Below, one piece after another: positions 50,401-57,221 of a stretch of 64,000 nucleotides of DNA. Source of the DNA: Spirosoma aerolatum (GTDB taxonomy: Bacteria; Bacteroidota; Bacteroidia; Cytophagales; Spirosomataceae). Both the position numbers and the translations under genes were made by a program. The notes under the pieces were generated by a model. The model worked only from the letters and a program-made list of their open reading frames with translations, did no database searches and was not told the origin of the DNA. The stretch spans positions 5,403,501 through 5,467,500 of the forward strand of contig NZ_CP020104.1 in assembly GCF_002056795.1 (NCBI RefSeq), read 5' to 3'. Numbering within the stretch: the first letter of the stretch is position 1; the number at the start of each line of letters is the position of its first letter.

Positions 50401-53245
50401 CCGACGAATTGGTTACTGTCGTCGCCGAAACTACCCCGTTTGTATAGAGCGTAACGACTACGTCTGGAATACCGGATTCATTATCGTCCTGAATACCATC
50501 TTTATTGACGTCGTTCCAGACAAAGTCACCCAGACTTGCTTTTACTACCTCTTGTACTGGTGGTATGTAACCAGCGTCAAGGGTCAGATTAAATTCACCT
50601 GGTGCCAGCGTGACGGATGCGGTTATACCCGTAATCAGATCAGCATCGCTATCGAATGCTTTATCCGAACCGCTTAGCGGAATCGTTGCTGTATAACCTG
50701 ATGGCGTCGTGAAACCAACAGAGTAGCTTAGGCTACTACCTGGGGTTAAGCCGGTGAAGCTATAGAAGCCCGACGAATTGGTTACTGTCGTCCCAGTAGA
50801 CAAACCATTAACATATAACGTAACGGTTACTCCCTGAATACCTGGTTCGTTACCATCCTGGATACCATCTTTATTCAGATCAACCCAGACAAAGTCGCCC
50901 AGTCCTGCACTTGGGATGTAGAAGCCAGCGTCCAGCGTTGAGTTGAACTCGCCCGGTGCCAGCGTAACCGATTCGGTCATCCCTGTAATCAGGTCCGCAT
51001 TCGAATCTTTCGTGCGGTCGGTGCCACTGTAGGGCAGCGTTGCCGTAAAGCCCGATGGCGTCGTGAAGCCTACCGCATAGCTGGTGCTGCTGCCTGGGGT
51101 CAAGCCGGTGAAACTGTATAAGCCCGAGGCATTGGTCACCGTCGTTGCCGAAGCGACTCCATTAATATAGAGGACAGCCGTTACACCCTGAATGGGCGGC
51201 TCACCATCGTCCTGAATACCATTCTTATTGATGTCGTTCCAGACAAAGTCACCCAATCCTGCACTTGGGATGTAGAAGCCAGCGTCCAGCGTTGAGTTGA
51301 ACTCGCCCGGTGCCAGCGTAACCGATTCGGTCATCCCTGTGATCAAGTCCGCATTCGAATCTTTCGTGCGGTCGGTGCCACTGTAGGGCAGCGTTGCCGT
51401 AAAGCCCGATGGCGTCGTGAAGCCTACCGCATAGCTGGTGCTGCTGCCTGGGGTCAAGCCGGTGAAACTGTATAAGCCCGAGGCATTGGTTACCGTCGTT
51501 GCCGAAGCGACTCCATTAATATAGAGGACAGCCGTTACACCCTGAATGGGTGGTTCGCCATCATCCTGAATACCATTCTTATTGGTATCATTCCAGACAA
51601 AGTCGCCCAATCCTGCACTTGGGATGTAGAAGCCCGCATCTACAGTCGGATTATTTCGGGCCGTACTGGACTCTGGCTGGCTGGTATCAATGGTATAAAT
51701 ACCTGTAAATCCGTTAAGGCCAGCATCACTATCCAGATCGTCAGTAACACCAGCCGCATTAACGGAAGTAGATTGATAACCCGAAGGCGCAATAAATCGG
51801 ACAATATAACTTCCGTCTGTAAGGCTATCAAACAGGTATTTACCACCACCGGCGGTAATGGTCGAATCGAGTTTTACGGTACCCGTGTTGTCGTATAAAT
51901 AAACCTTTACGCTATCAATACCCGTTTCGGAATTATCTTGCTTACCATCTTGATTTGTATCAAGCCATACATAGTCGCCCAAGCTTCCATAAGGCCCCTG
52001 AATGACTTGAATGTCACAACAGTTCGAAGAAGGGCAACCATTTCTGTAGGTCACAAAGCGGTATGTACCCGGACTTTTGATAGTCAGGGACGAATCACTG
52101 TTGACCTCAGCCAGTGAGGTGGACACGGCCGTTGAACTAACCGGTACATTATCTCGGTACCAGACAATCTGATCATACCCAGATGGGATCGTAACCGTAT
52201 ATTCATCGCCAACGTACCATAATATTGGCACCGAAAAACAAACGGCATCATAATCATCTTCAGCCAGACTCTGATTGCCGGGAATAGAATTTAAGTCCGT
52301 TTGATCGGCTCCAATAACTTCAGCCGTATTAAACCAGACACCACGTTCCAGTACGGTAGCCTTCATTACCAAAACCGCCGAATCGCCGGAAGCAATTGAC
52401 GGAATCGACCAGGTACCCGTTGTTGCGGTTAGTGAGCCGGTAGGTGTGAATGTTCCTGTACCGTGTGTGACAGTAGCCGACCCTGGTATAAATGAAACCC
52501 CGCCAGCAGGCAGTTCATCTTTAACGGATACATTAGTCGCTGTAGCGAAACCAGACGCATTAGCAACTACAATCGTATATGTAACGACGTCGCCAATAGC
52601 TGGCGACTGGCTGTTTATAGATTTATGGAGACTCAGGTTAATCTTCTGCGTCTGAGCCTGAGCTGGCAAAGCCGCCATTCCGAGCAGTAAAAATGCCAGA
52701 ACTGATAATGCGCGAAGCATTGATCCACTATGATGGGTATAGCCAACAAACGAGGATAGCTTTTGTGTATAGCTCTTCCATCGCGGAGGAATCCGTCTCA
52801 TAGCTGCCGATGTTCTAACTAAAACAGGGAAGTTCATCGGTTTATGAGGTGATTTGTTAAGTAGAGATTGCTCATTCATTGGTCGGCGTACAAGAAAATA
52901 AAAAGCGTTTGAACTAGTATGGATACCATAGCCGGGTGGTCCAGAATCGATGATATTAGGCGGCTCCCGATCAAACCCACTAAATCCCTGCCTACTTTCT
53001 GTTTGACTGAATGCGAAATCAATTGAGGCTGAATCACTCGCTTTCCCTTGTGAAAACAAGGTCATTTGGAAGACCTGCATGGCCTGATCATACCATTGCC
53101 AGATATAGGTAATCAGAGTTCCAATCAAGCCTATTCTTCGCTGAGGCTTACTGACTGAATGGTATCGCTTCGGTAACTGCCTACTGTCAATTGCAGGCGC
53201 AAAGCGATCGGTATGTTTTGTGTGTAGCGTAGACATTTCTTCCAT
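41426..53245 (-). CDS. Giant secreted repeat adhesin with gliding-motility-type C-terminal sorting domain
   Basis: 3939 residues if read from the first ATG. The clearest signal peptide starts at Met176 (MLRALSVLAFLLLGM..PAQAQ); Met137, Met149 and Met176 are alternative starts. Then come a DUF11-like domain (about 199-340), seven SdrD-B-like domains (about 419-1253, key motif LGDFVWNDxNKNGIQDDxEPxI), an Ig-like/DUF11 stretch, eleven Cys-containing Ig-like repeats of about 72 residues (about 1732-2701), more PKD/Ig-like modules, and DUF11-type repeats with IGLAxxV starts (about 3046-3839). A C-terminal gliding-motility/CHU_C-type domain (about 3840-3939, FSPNGDGINDRF, YNRWGN) marks it as a type IX secretion substrate. 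Surface exposure and adhesion are inferred from domain content. The DNA repeats of the SdrD-B part are nearly identical in some copies. Confidence 0.92.
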   Translation of the reverse strand: MEEMSTLHTKHTDRFAPAIDSRQLPKRYHSVSKPQRRIGLIGTLITYIWQWYDQAMQVFQMTLFSQGKASDSASIDFAFSQTESRQGFSGFDREPPNIIDSGPPGYGIHTSSNAFYFLVRRPMNEQSLLNKSPHKPMNFPVLVRTSAAMRRIPPRWKSYTQKLSSFVGYTHHSGSMLRALSVLAFLLLGMAALPAQAQTQKINLSLHKSINSQSPAIGDVVTYTIVVANASGFATATNVSVKDELPAGGVSFIPGSATVTHGTGTFTPTGSLTATTGTWSIPSIASGDSAVLVMKATVLERGVWFNTAEVIGADQTDLNSIPGNQSLAEDDYDAVCFSVPILWYVGDEYTVTIPSGYDQIVWYRDNVPVSSTAVSTSLAEVNSDSSLTIKSPGTYRFVTYRNGCPSSNCCDIQVIQGPYGSLGDYVWLDTNQDGKQDNSETGIDSVKVYLYDNTGTVKLDSTITAGGGKYLFDSLTDGSYIVRFIAPSGYQSTSVNAAGVTDDLDSDAGLNGFTGIYTIDTSQPESSTARNNPTVDAGFYIPSAGLGDFVWNDTNKNGIQDDGEPPIQGVTAVLYINGVASATTVTNASGLYSFTGLTPGSSTSYAVGFTTPSGFTATLPYSGTDRTKDSNADLITGMTESVTLAPGEFNSTLDAGFYIPSAGLGDFVWNDINKNGIQDDGEPPIQGVTAVLYINGVASATTVTNASGLYSFTGLTPGSSTSYAVGFTTPSGFTATLPYSGTDRTKDSNADLITGMTESVTLAPGEFNSTLDAGFYIPSAGLGDFVWVDLNKDGIQDGNEPGIQGVTVTLYVNGLSTGTTVTNSSGFYSFTGLTPGSSLSYSVGFTTPSGYTATIPLSGSDKAFDSDADLITGITASVTLAPGEFNLTLDAGYIPPVQEVVKASLGDFVWNDVNKDGIQDDNESGIPDVVVTLYTNGVVSATTVTNSSGFYSFTGLTPGNSLSYSVGFTTPSGYTATLAQQGGNDEKDSDADVITGKTRSVTLAPGENNLNLDAGFYVPSAGLGDFVWNDTNHNGIQDDGEPPIQGVTAVLYINGVASATTVTNASGLYSFTGLTPGSSTSYVVGFTAPSGFTASVPYSGTDRTKDSNADLITGMTESVTLAPGEFNSTLDAGFYIPSAGLGDFVWNDTNKNGIQDDDEPGIASVTVTLYVNGVASATTVTNASGFYSFTGLTPGNSTSYAVGFTAPSGYTATLAQQGGNDTKDSDADAITGKTRSVTLAPGEFNGNLDAGYYTCPVNFSLIASNDLSICNGDVAILTATSSVTAAQIRWYLTPYDGVAFATTSNGASLTVNPTTTTIYYAEAFTADGCVSARKPVAVQVTTVPTPVCLGIMKNTCPQSTVDLTQIHIENHANGLTYEWYTSIERLAETRVTNLTAVGAGKYYLFAKQNNCYSTPTVLNVEIVDCSCQNPASVTAVALASVCEGDPISLRAILGGSATSVTWSATTTGGMFSAPGSLTTTYTPSATDVAAGNVLLTVTTNDPDGEGICAPASYAVLVKINKRPDAPLGVACDDTLVCQGSSTKLVGFAPNGRINWYDQNGTLIGTTVSGGKLTVTPAKAGDAIYYAETISSEGCVSSTRSSLTITVGQCLADLAVVKDVVTAGPFSVGQKITYSLTASNNGPITGTDVKVTDLLPGTLTYVSSTPVNQYNPATGIWTIGTLTPGSSRVLLIEATINAGGSLKNTAIISGANNDPNHALNDTSRTVTPIIDCNVAPPTLICAISQICKGNTTTLSAKGCENGTVRWSNGSTGTTIFAAPTATTTYTASCVIGQCVSQASAPITVTVVEPQTPVIVASADNVCPGTSVTLTASGCQGGIIEWSDKAQTGNSIVVTPYSKTTYTAQCRQGSCLSNPAVITININADQPQPTIVCSTSVVCPGETVTLTVDNCIGTPHWNSTTATTSSIVVTPTLGSNTYWVYCQSGSCTSKSSPTYTIQVVAPVIPTVTASADTVCAGGAITLTAADCNGTVMWSNGETGTSITVHPTANISYYAQCKYRTCLSNPSNTVSVAVVNPQAPIVRLSSTSVCSGEPVSLTATGCTGTVVWHGVDKTGSIITIYPTESKQYYATCKIGSCESSASNSVRISVNTSPAPAPTVVASTTAICSGGLVSLTATGCDGTVKWSDGQTGAVVSVSVTPSNHEFYALCIPASGSACGSGKSNVVNIQVTPTPTPSIVRCLCSADTICPGEEVKLSVKNCQGTPYWSTGETTTSIIVSPTVTTGYTVYCQDGVCQSTTTQPYTITVIPVTAPTIVASTTNVTPGGSVTLTASGCTGTVIWSANDVNGNNKGASIVVIPNGTQTYYAQCQYHACLSDPSNPVIINPGDCVVKAGSLTPVNDKVCASTSTTAVVAATPNGGLIQPTSYSVVYVLAKDGLVQQTGAAPQFTVDASNAHYTIHTLVYNANSGDANYLDLSQVKPNLSTIADVQQLIGSKCASLDATGAAIKVCVIDAPTLSATSLTVCSGGPVSITATGCENGTVKWSDGKEGAVYTTSVYAETWLTAICEIDHCASKPSATVHISLGTPPIPIIVSNKSALCVGETVSLTATGCSDGNYQWSDAQQTIGSILTVTPTQDVTFRVKCKVGSCEGEWSAATTIQVGKPSAPTISILGGGSNATVCFGASVTLVAQGCSPDSYVTWSNNQVGNTLVVSPASSTTFSAQCCNSTYCKSDASNTVGVNVLPKVPVPTVSDLTNTCPITTADLSKGVTSNPATTGGVFEYYTDATLSTKVADPAHVGTGVYYVIEKTTNGCVSLPVAIHVQVTTCMEPSPCDGVNPATASAGADASVCAAKTYQLSGTMGGSGNTAHWTTSGTGTFDNPYALNAVYTASAADLQAGKVTLTLTVTPTNPNCPVATDAMDLTINGVKDVPVVTVVGAQNLCYGDSVTLKAPAGYTGYKWSNGATSETIIVKHSGTYSVQLVDGSGCSSVSSEPVMVNVAEPVLPPLVHNLRNECPSKIVDLTKALSTTTAGSTYTYRICECNTSNIVIRPDSVCEGTYWVVERTAQGCVSKPSKVVVKVFNCAADTLNTDVSIAKLASTAFVQNGAPVTYTITVSNAGPHTAYNVDVRDVLPKGLELIPTPGSSFTISNGSMIMPDAGGSFTVSNGVVSKHIDSLKTGASTQIVFNARLTVKNQEVVNTAEIVYLDNKETNLANNTSSVTVKDTSAHKASVIGLAKSVLGTPQAIGDSLVKVAYKFVVTNFGEDTLRSVQVNDDLAYAFRPNTVSASVTLSDAASTLKVNSEFTGSGSHTNLLDSASYILPGKSQIMVLDVTVKRVAGDTTKAFYNLAGSSAVSSNGTVTDMSTDGGVADPDNDGDPTNNTVVTSFTLGTGQPQGPSIGLALAVVKVEQQPDSSYNVTYKATIKNFGDVELKGLSLTDSLNKVFISPASYSVVGGPVVGAGSTLVANTGFDGSSQPDLLTNASKLAAGAQDTVVFVVNVKTNGNNGPFYSSATVTGTTPDASQTVMDISNNGFDPAPQGSTLTTVRFDLPKGLLGVAKEVGTPTLVQNGVYDIPYTITLTNMGTEPLKTVQVEDNLSTAFGKGALIVSNQIHVASTGTVTVDTLYTGQGMITKMLVDTASTLAVGAKATLTFTVRVDVSGVNPDSLTFYNTALASAKTSSDELVDDASTAGTNNDPDNDLDPRNNSQPTPIVLNGRATDSHIGLAMTVADTVRQSDGSYNVTYQIVVKAYGPDPLTNVTISDTLSKVFNTQTGSIFTLVKAPFITSTGSALKLNPNYNGVSDPVIVLGDSTSALAVGKVDTIRMVINVIADGSTTTFLNTAYATAQSKTGLVSDISTSGLNPDLNGNGDPTDPNEREATPLTLLPTYQEIFIPQGFSPNGDGINDRFVIRGANGLTVSLEVYNRWGNLVYKNEDYQNDWDGKPNTGIVLSSADSNGVPDGTYYYVVNLSDGRKFVRYMTINR
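49487..51990 (-). repeat. Tandem array of seven SdrD-B-like repeat units inside the adhesin gene
   Basis: Units of about 350-370 bases recur, visible by CCAGACAAAGTC-like starts near 49809, 50161, 50516, 50885, 51239 and 51591 and a diverged one near 51964. Units around 51240-51590 and 50885-51240 are nearly identical over long stretches, so they come from recent duplication. The array can change length by recombination. Confidence 0.85.
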
Positions 53246-53380
53246 TTTGGAACTTAATTTGGAATGATCTCAGCGAGTCGGATACTATAAGGTAGACTAC
53301 AATAACTCAGGCCAACCACGTGGAAATAAGCCACGGTTCATTAGCCGGAGATATCAGACTCAATAGCTTCTTAAAAATTA

Positions 53381-53395
53381 ACTAAAACTATGCCA
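53381..53395 (-). promoter_or_regulatory. Possible sigma-54 -24/-12 element, proximal copy
   Basis: On the minus strand TGGCATAGTTTTAGT: GG, ten bases, GT instead of GC. Shares TTGGCATAGTTTT with the second copy at 53542-53557. Weaker match to TGGCAC-N5-TTGC than that copy. Confidence 0.3.
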
Positions 53396-53541
53396 AACCA
53401 CAGTTTCGTTTTGGCTCATCAGATCAATAATCGCCAAAAACTCAACTTTTAGAGACTTTTTACGAAATACCTATGCTTATGTGGTTAGCATAAAAACCTT
53501 TTGTTCTACGGCTGTAGGCTACGGTGAGGCTGAAAGGGCTT

Positions 53542-53557
53542 AGCGAAAACTATGCCA
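53542..53557 (-). promoter_or_regulatory. Possible sigma-54 -24/-12 element, distal copy
   Basis: On the minus strand TGGCATAGTTTTCGCT, preceded by T (TTGGCAT). GG, ten bases, GC is the sigma-54 invariant spacing and the -24 half TGGCA matches. The -12 half has TTCGC rather than TTGC. It points at the adhesin gene about 300 bases away. Confidence 0.4.
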
Positions 53558-53760
53558 ACTCTATTGTATACTTCTGCACTTTCTTTATTTATTTGTGAGA
53601 TTCGAATTGTTACCAACAATTACGATTTAGGCTATCAAAAAATATAGCTATTGCTCTAAATAAATACTTAAGTTATCGTTATACAGTATCTTTTACATAT
53701 CAAACTATGTGCCTAAATTACATACTCAATAGTAATTATTTATTTAGCGTGACTATTCTC

Positions 53761-53812
53761 GCTTTCTAAATGCAAAAAGCCACGCTAGCGTGGCTTTTTG
53801 CATTTAGAAAGC
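53761..53812. terminator. 52-base perfect palindrome, two-way terminator
   Basis: Every base from 53761 to 53812 pairs with its mirror image about 53786.5, giving 26-base arms with no loop mismatch. The inner part AAAAAGCCACG / CGTGGCTTTTT has the A-run and T-run of an intrinsic terminator on both strands. It lies 15 bases beyond the stop of the PD40/Omp85-type gene on the minus strand. Confidence 0.85.
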
Positions 53813-53826
53813 AGTCTGTTAATGTC

Positions 53827-56800
53827 CTAAAAATCGTATCCGAGTGTGAGATAAGCAATCGGTTTGCCTACAGTCTTGTCTTCTAAGCCCCAGGCATAGT
53901 CAAACTTCACAAAGTAGCCAAAAATCATAGTCCTCACCCCAGCCCCGTACCCAATCAGGAATGGGTTCTTAAAGTTTGTGACAATGGCCCTAAATGGTAT
54001 GGGCCCTCCGCCAACAATTTCGGTATTCAGACTATTTTGCTGGCTAAATGGCCCACTACCCGTCCAGGCAGTCCCAATATCTGAGAAGGCAACCAGTTGA
54101 AGATTGCGGAGGAAATTGGAGGTTATATTACCCCGGTATAAATACCGAACCAATGGGAGCCGAAGCTCAGCATTAAACAGCATATAACTGTTACCAGTAA
54201 GTTTCCCCTGACGGAATCCACGCAATGGAGCCGCAAAATCTAAAAAGAATACATCCCGATAATCGGAAGGAATAACGTTACGCTCTGTATTCGGAATTAG
54301 TAGAGGGTTCGACGAAACCGGTTCCTTCGGATTAGGTCCGATCCAGTTTTCCATGCCACCTAATGTCGCTTTCTTTGGCGACGCCCCCCCTGACTGGCTA
54401 AATGCAAAACGGGCCGCCAGGATCAGATCGCGATGAATTTTCTGATAATGTCTTAAGTCAAATGACAACCGCCGGAAGCCCTCCGACGACGAGCGTAGGC
54501 CTGCATATTCTTCATACCGGAGTTTCATGCGTGTGCCTTCAACCATGTTCATGCCATTTACCTTCGAATTATCGAACACAAACTCTCCTCGCAGACCTGC
54601 GTAATCGGATACATGGTCTGGCTCAGCAAACGACGATAGATCAATCAGCCGGGTCAGGGCATAGAAAGGCGATACCGTAAACCGACTATTTACCGAAATT
54701 GGGTAGGAGGCCGAAACGGCAAAGCGATTATACCGGTACTTCTGCAACAACCCAGCTCCATCGATAAACAGGGTTTGCCGGTCAATCCGGGCACCATAGT
54801 CGATCCGATGGGTGAGGTTGGTATATTCAGCAAACAACTCACTGTTACGCAACGTATTAGTCAAGCTGATAAACCCACCAGCCCGTATCACATGATTCTC
54901 CAGCAAATCCGTTAGCGTTACGTCCTGGGCGTAACCAAACCCTTTGATGGGGTCGATACGCCAGCTTGACGGCGCTTCATTAATCCCAAAAGTCCCTTTA
55001 TACTCAAAGGGGCCACGAATGGTGATGTTTTCCCGACGTCGATTACGTGGTAACGTGGTGGTTATACTAGGCGAAGATCCTGTTATCGAACGACGCTGGC
55101 GATACTCGGCTGCTTTTAGAACGTCAGGATCAAACTGATAATTGTCGGTATCGACTTCACCGGGTTCCAGAGCCAGTTTCGACCCCGTATTCGACTGCGG
55201 AGTAGTTGCCTGTCCCTGAGCTACTTTACTGGAGTCAGCTGCAACCGATTTTGGCTGAGTGGTCGTATCAGCTTTAGGTTGTCCAGGCCGGGGTCCCATT
55301 GTTCGGGCAATTGCGGCACTTCGCTGGGTAGGCGTCGATGCCACCGATTGTGTCAGGCTGATTTGCGAACGGAACCCAATAAACTCGCGACCGTTTTTCA
55401 GGCTGCTATATACAAAACCTCCATTCGACGGAATCAGATCATACAATCGAATACTTTGTGGAAAAGCTGTTAAGGGCGACACTGAACCACTTTCAGTCTG
55501 TAACTTATACAGGTTCCGAATGCCGTTGGCATCACTCAGGAAATAGATCGTTGATTCGTTGGCGGGTATAGGTTGCGTAGCATGATACAGTGAATCGGTC
55601 AGTCGGGATACCGATAGGTCGCGGGCACTTCCTTCATGGGAAAACAGCACCATCTGATCGCGAATACTTTTATACGATCCTTTATCAACACCCAGTGTAT
55701 CGTCCCGGCGATTGGAACTGAACACTACCTGCCGAGCTGTACGGCCAATAAAGGCTGGATACATATCATCGTACAGGTCGTTGGTCAGTTGTTGATACGA
55801 ACCCCGGTTGATACTGTATAAAAAGAGATCGTTCTGCCCTTTTCGATCGGCACTCAAAATCAGACTTCCACCATCTTCCGATGCATCCATCCAGACAACC
55901 TGCGACAATCCATTGACTTTCCGCTTGAACTGGCGTTTAGGCCGTTTTTCAAAACCACTATATTGATAAAGGTTTGTTTCGCCTAATTCATCGGTAATAA
56001 TCAGCAGATTGTTATCCCGCTGCCAGGCCACCAGGGGCGTATTCGCACGAATTAGTTCGCCATCCAGCCGATACCCACCCGATAAGACCGTTGTGTGTTT
56101 GCGATTAGCCGTATTGACAACCTCAACATGAAACTTACCATCGCGTAGTACTGAATATGCAATAAACTGCTTATCAGGGCTTAATTTCAGGCTTACCAGT
56201 GATGTCTTATCATCAGTAGAGCCAACATTGAACTCAAAACCGTCTGTAGTCAATGTATTCGACTGGGCAAAGCCGCTAGCCATACCCGCGTAATACTCCC
56301 GCCACTCCCGCAGGAACCGGCTGTAGGGAATACCCAGCGTACTGGAAATACTGTTTTGTTCATTCCGAATGATTCGTGTCAGGTTCAGAATATTTGACAC
56401 GTTATCCCGACCGTATCGCTGCACAATATAATTCCAGATTGAATGGCCGACCCGCTCCGCATCGATTCCGGAGAGCAACGATGGCTTCCGAACCGGGCGC
56501 GTAAGCGACACATCCCGCATATAATCGTCCAGTTCCAGGCTATTCCCTTCGGCAATATAGGACGCAATACCAGGCATGAACCAATCGGGCAGGGTCAGCA
56601 GCAATGAACTTTGTAAGGCATCTTTCAGACTACCCCCGTAAAGCATGTCGTACACGAACAACATAGCCACATCGTGTATAATCTGCTTCCGAAAACTGAT
56701 CTGATCACCCGTGAAGGCCAGCTCAATCCGCGATTTCGATAGATTTTGCTCACGGCTGTTAAGGCCACTCTGCGCATTCAGGCCAATGTTACTTTGCGTT

Positions 56801-57096
56801 AGCTCGGCGGGTGAGTTAAAAAGGAATATCTTTACCCGATTGTAAGGCGTATACCCCAGCAATTCGGTAATTCGATCGAACTCCGACTCGGCATACTGTG
56901 CCGTCAGATTGGCGATCTGAGTCCCATCCTGATAATGGTAAATCTCAAAATTGGAGGTTCGGATAATTTTCCACTCGAAGTCCCGATACTGAATACGGTT
57001 TTTCCCGAACCGTTCAAGCGATGGATAGTTTTGCGCCGTTGCCACGCTAAGTCCACCCAGCCACAGACCCAACAACAAAATGTACTGATTTCGCAT
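53827..57096 (-). CDS. Outer-membrane PD40/Omp85-barrel protein with a degenerate peptidase-like N-terminus
   Basis: 1089 residues; signal peptide to about ATAQ. Residues 35-250 resemble a gluzincin-type peptidase domain, but the HExxH site reads HDVAM (141-145) and the downstream Glu motif reads PDWFMPGIASY with Pro in place of Glu, so catalysis looks lost. Residues 280-560 are a PD40-type propeller (NNLLIITDELGETNLYQYSG, ILSADRKGQNDLFLY, VVFSSNRRDD). The last 400 residues form an Omp85-like beta barrel (FDNSKVNGMNMVEGTRMKLRYEEY, FFLDFAAPLRGFRQGKLTGN, in part), ending in YLTLGYDF with a C-terminal Phe. Commonly annotated TolB-like. It probably sits in the outer membrane with the propeller inside the periplasm. 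Role unknown; the downstream 52-base palindrome ends it. Confidence 0.82.
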   Translation of the reverse strand: MRNQYILLLGLWLGGLSVATAQNYPSLERFGKNRIQYRDFEWKIIRTSNFEIYHYQDGTQIANLTAQYAESEFDRITELLGYTPYNRVKIFLFNSPAELTQSNIGLNAQSGLNSREQNLSKSRIELAFTGDQISFRKQIIHDVAMLFVYDMLYGGSLKDALQSSLLLTLPDWFMPGIASYIAEGNSLELDDYMRDVSLTRPVRKPSLLSGIDAERVGHSIWNYIVQRYGRDNVSNILNLTRIIRNEQNSISSTLGIPYSRFLREWREYYAGMASGFAQSNTLTTDGFEFNVGSTDDKTSLVSLKLSPDKQFIAYSVLRDGKFHVEVVNTANRKHTTVLSGGYRLDGELIRANTPLVAWQRDNNLLIITDELGETNLYQYSGFEKRPKRQFKRKVNGLSQVVWMDASEDGGSLILSADRKGQNDLFLYSINRGSYQQLTNDLYDDMYPAFIGRTARQVVFSSNRRDDTLGVDKGSYKSIRDQMVLFSHEGSARDLSVSRLTDSLYHATQPIPANESTIYFLSDANGIRNLYKLQTESGSVSPLTAFPQSIRLYDLIPSNGGFVYSSLKNGREFIGFRSQISLTQSVASTPTQRSAAIARTMGPRPGQPKADTTTQPKSVAADSSKVAQGQATTPQSNTGSKLALEPGEVDTDNYQFDPDVLKAAEYRQRRSITGSSPSITTTLPRNRRRENITIRGPFEYKGTFGINEAPSSWRIDPIKGFGYAQDVTLTDLLENHVIRAGGFISLTNTLRNSELFAEYTNLTHRIDYGARIDRQTLFIDGAGLLQKYRYNRFAVSASYPISVNSRFTVSPFYALTRLIDLSSFAEPDHVSDYAGLRGEFVFDNSKVNGMNMVEGTRMKLRYEEYAGLRSSSEGFRRLSFDLRHYQKIHRDLILAARFAFSQSGGASPKKATLGGMENWIGPNPKEPVSSNPLLIPNTERNVIPSDYRDVFFLDFAAPLRGFRQGKLTGNSYMLFNAELRLPLVRYLYRGNITSNFLRNLQLVAFSDIGTAWTGSGPFSQQNSLNTEIVGGGPIPFRAIVTNFKNPFLIGYGAGVRTMIFGYFVKFDYAWGLEDKTVGKPIAYLTLGYDF

Positions 57097-57116
57097 ACGT
57101 GTTTAGCAATCAGGTA

Positions 57117-57220
57117 TTAGGAGTCAGAAACGAGAACCGGGCCACCGGTGCAGTGAGAATGGCTAGCGCAGCACTAGCTTCCTGCATCGATCATTCTCTC
57201 TCCTCACTTCTAACTCCTAA
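57117..57220. repeat. Nested inverted repeat between the Omp85-type and FAD-oxidoreductase genes
   Basis: TTAGGAGTCAGAA (57117-57129) pairs with TTCTAACTCCTAA (57208-57220) with one mismatch; inside it GAGAATG (57155-57161) pairs with CATTCTC (57192-57198) and GCTAG with CTAGC. The spacer of 57097-57221 holds nothing else seen. Confidence 0.55.
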
Positions 57221-57221
57221 G

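Larger units (their letters stand above)
53246..53760. other. Long AT-rich region upstream of the adhesin gene
   Basis: About 515 bases without a gene. It holds two sigma-54-like motifs (53381-53395 and 53542-53557). The TATAG- and AT-rich stretch 53570-53760 is not explained. Confidence 0.5.

Noticed and set aside
49487..51990. CRISPR array, from regular repeats of about 350 bases
   Set aside because: The repeats are long, coding and in frame, and the period is far above a CRISPR unit.
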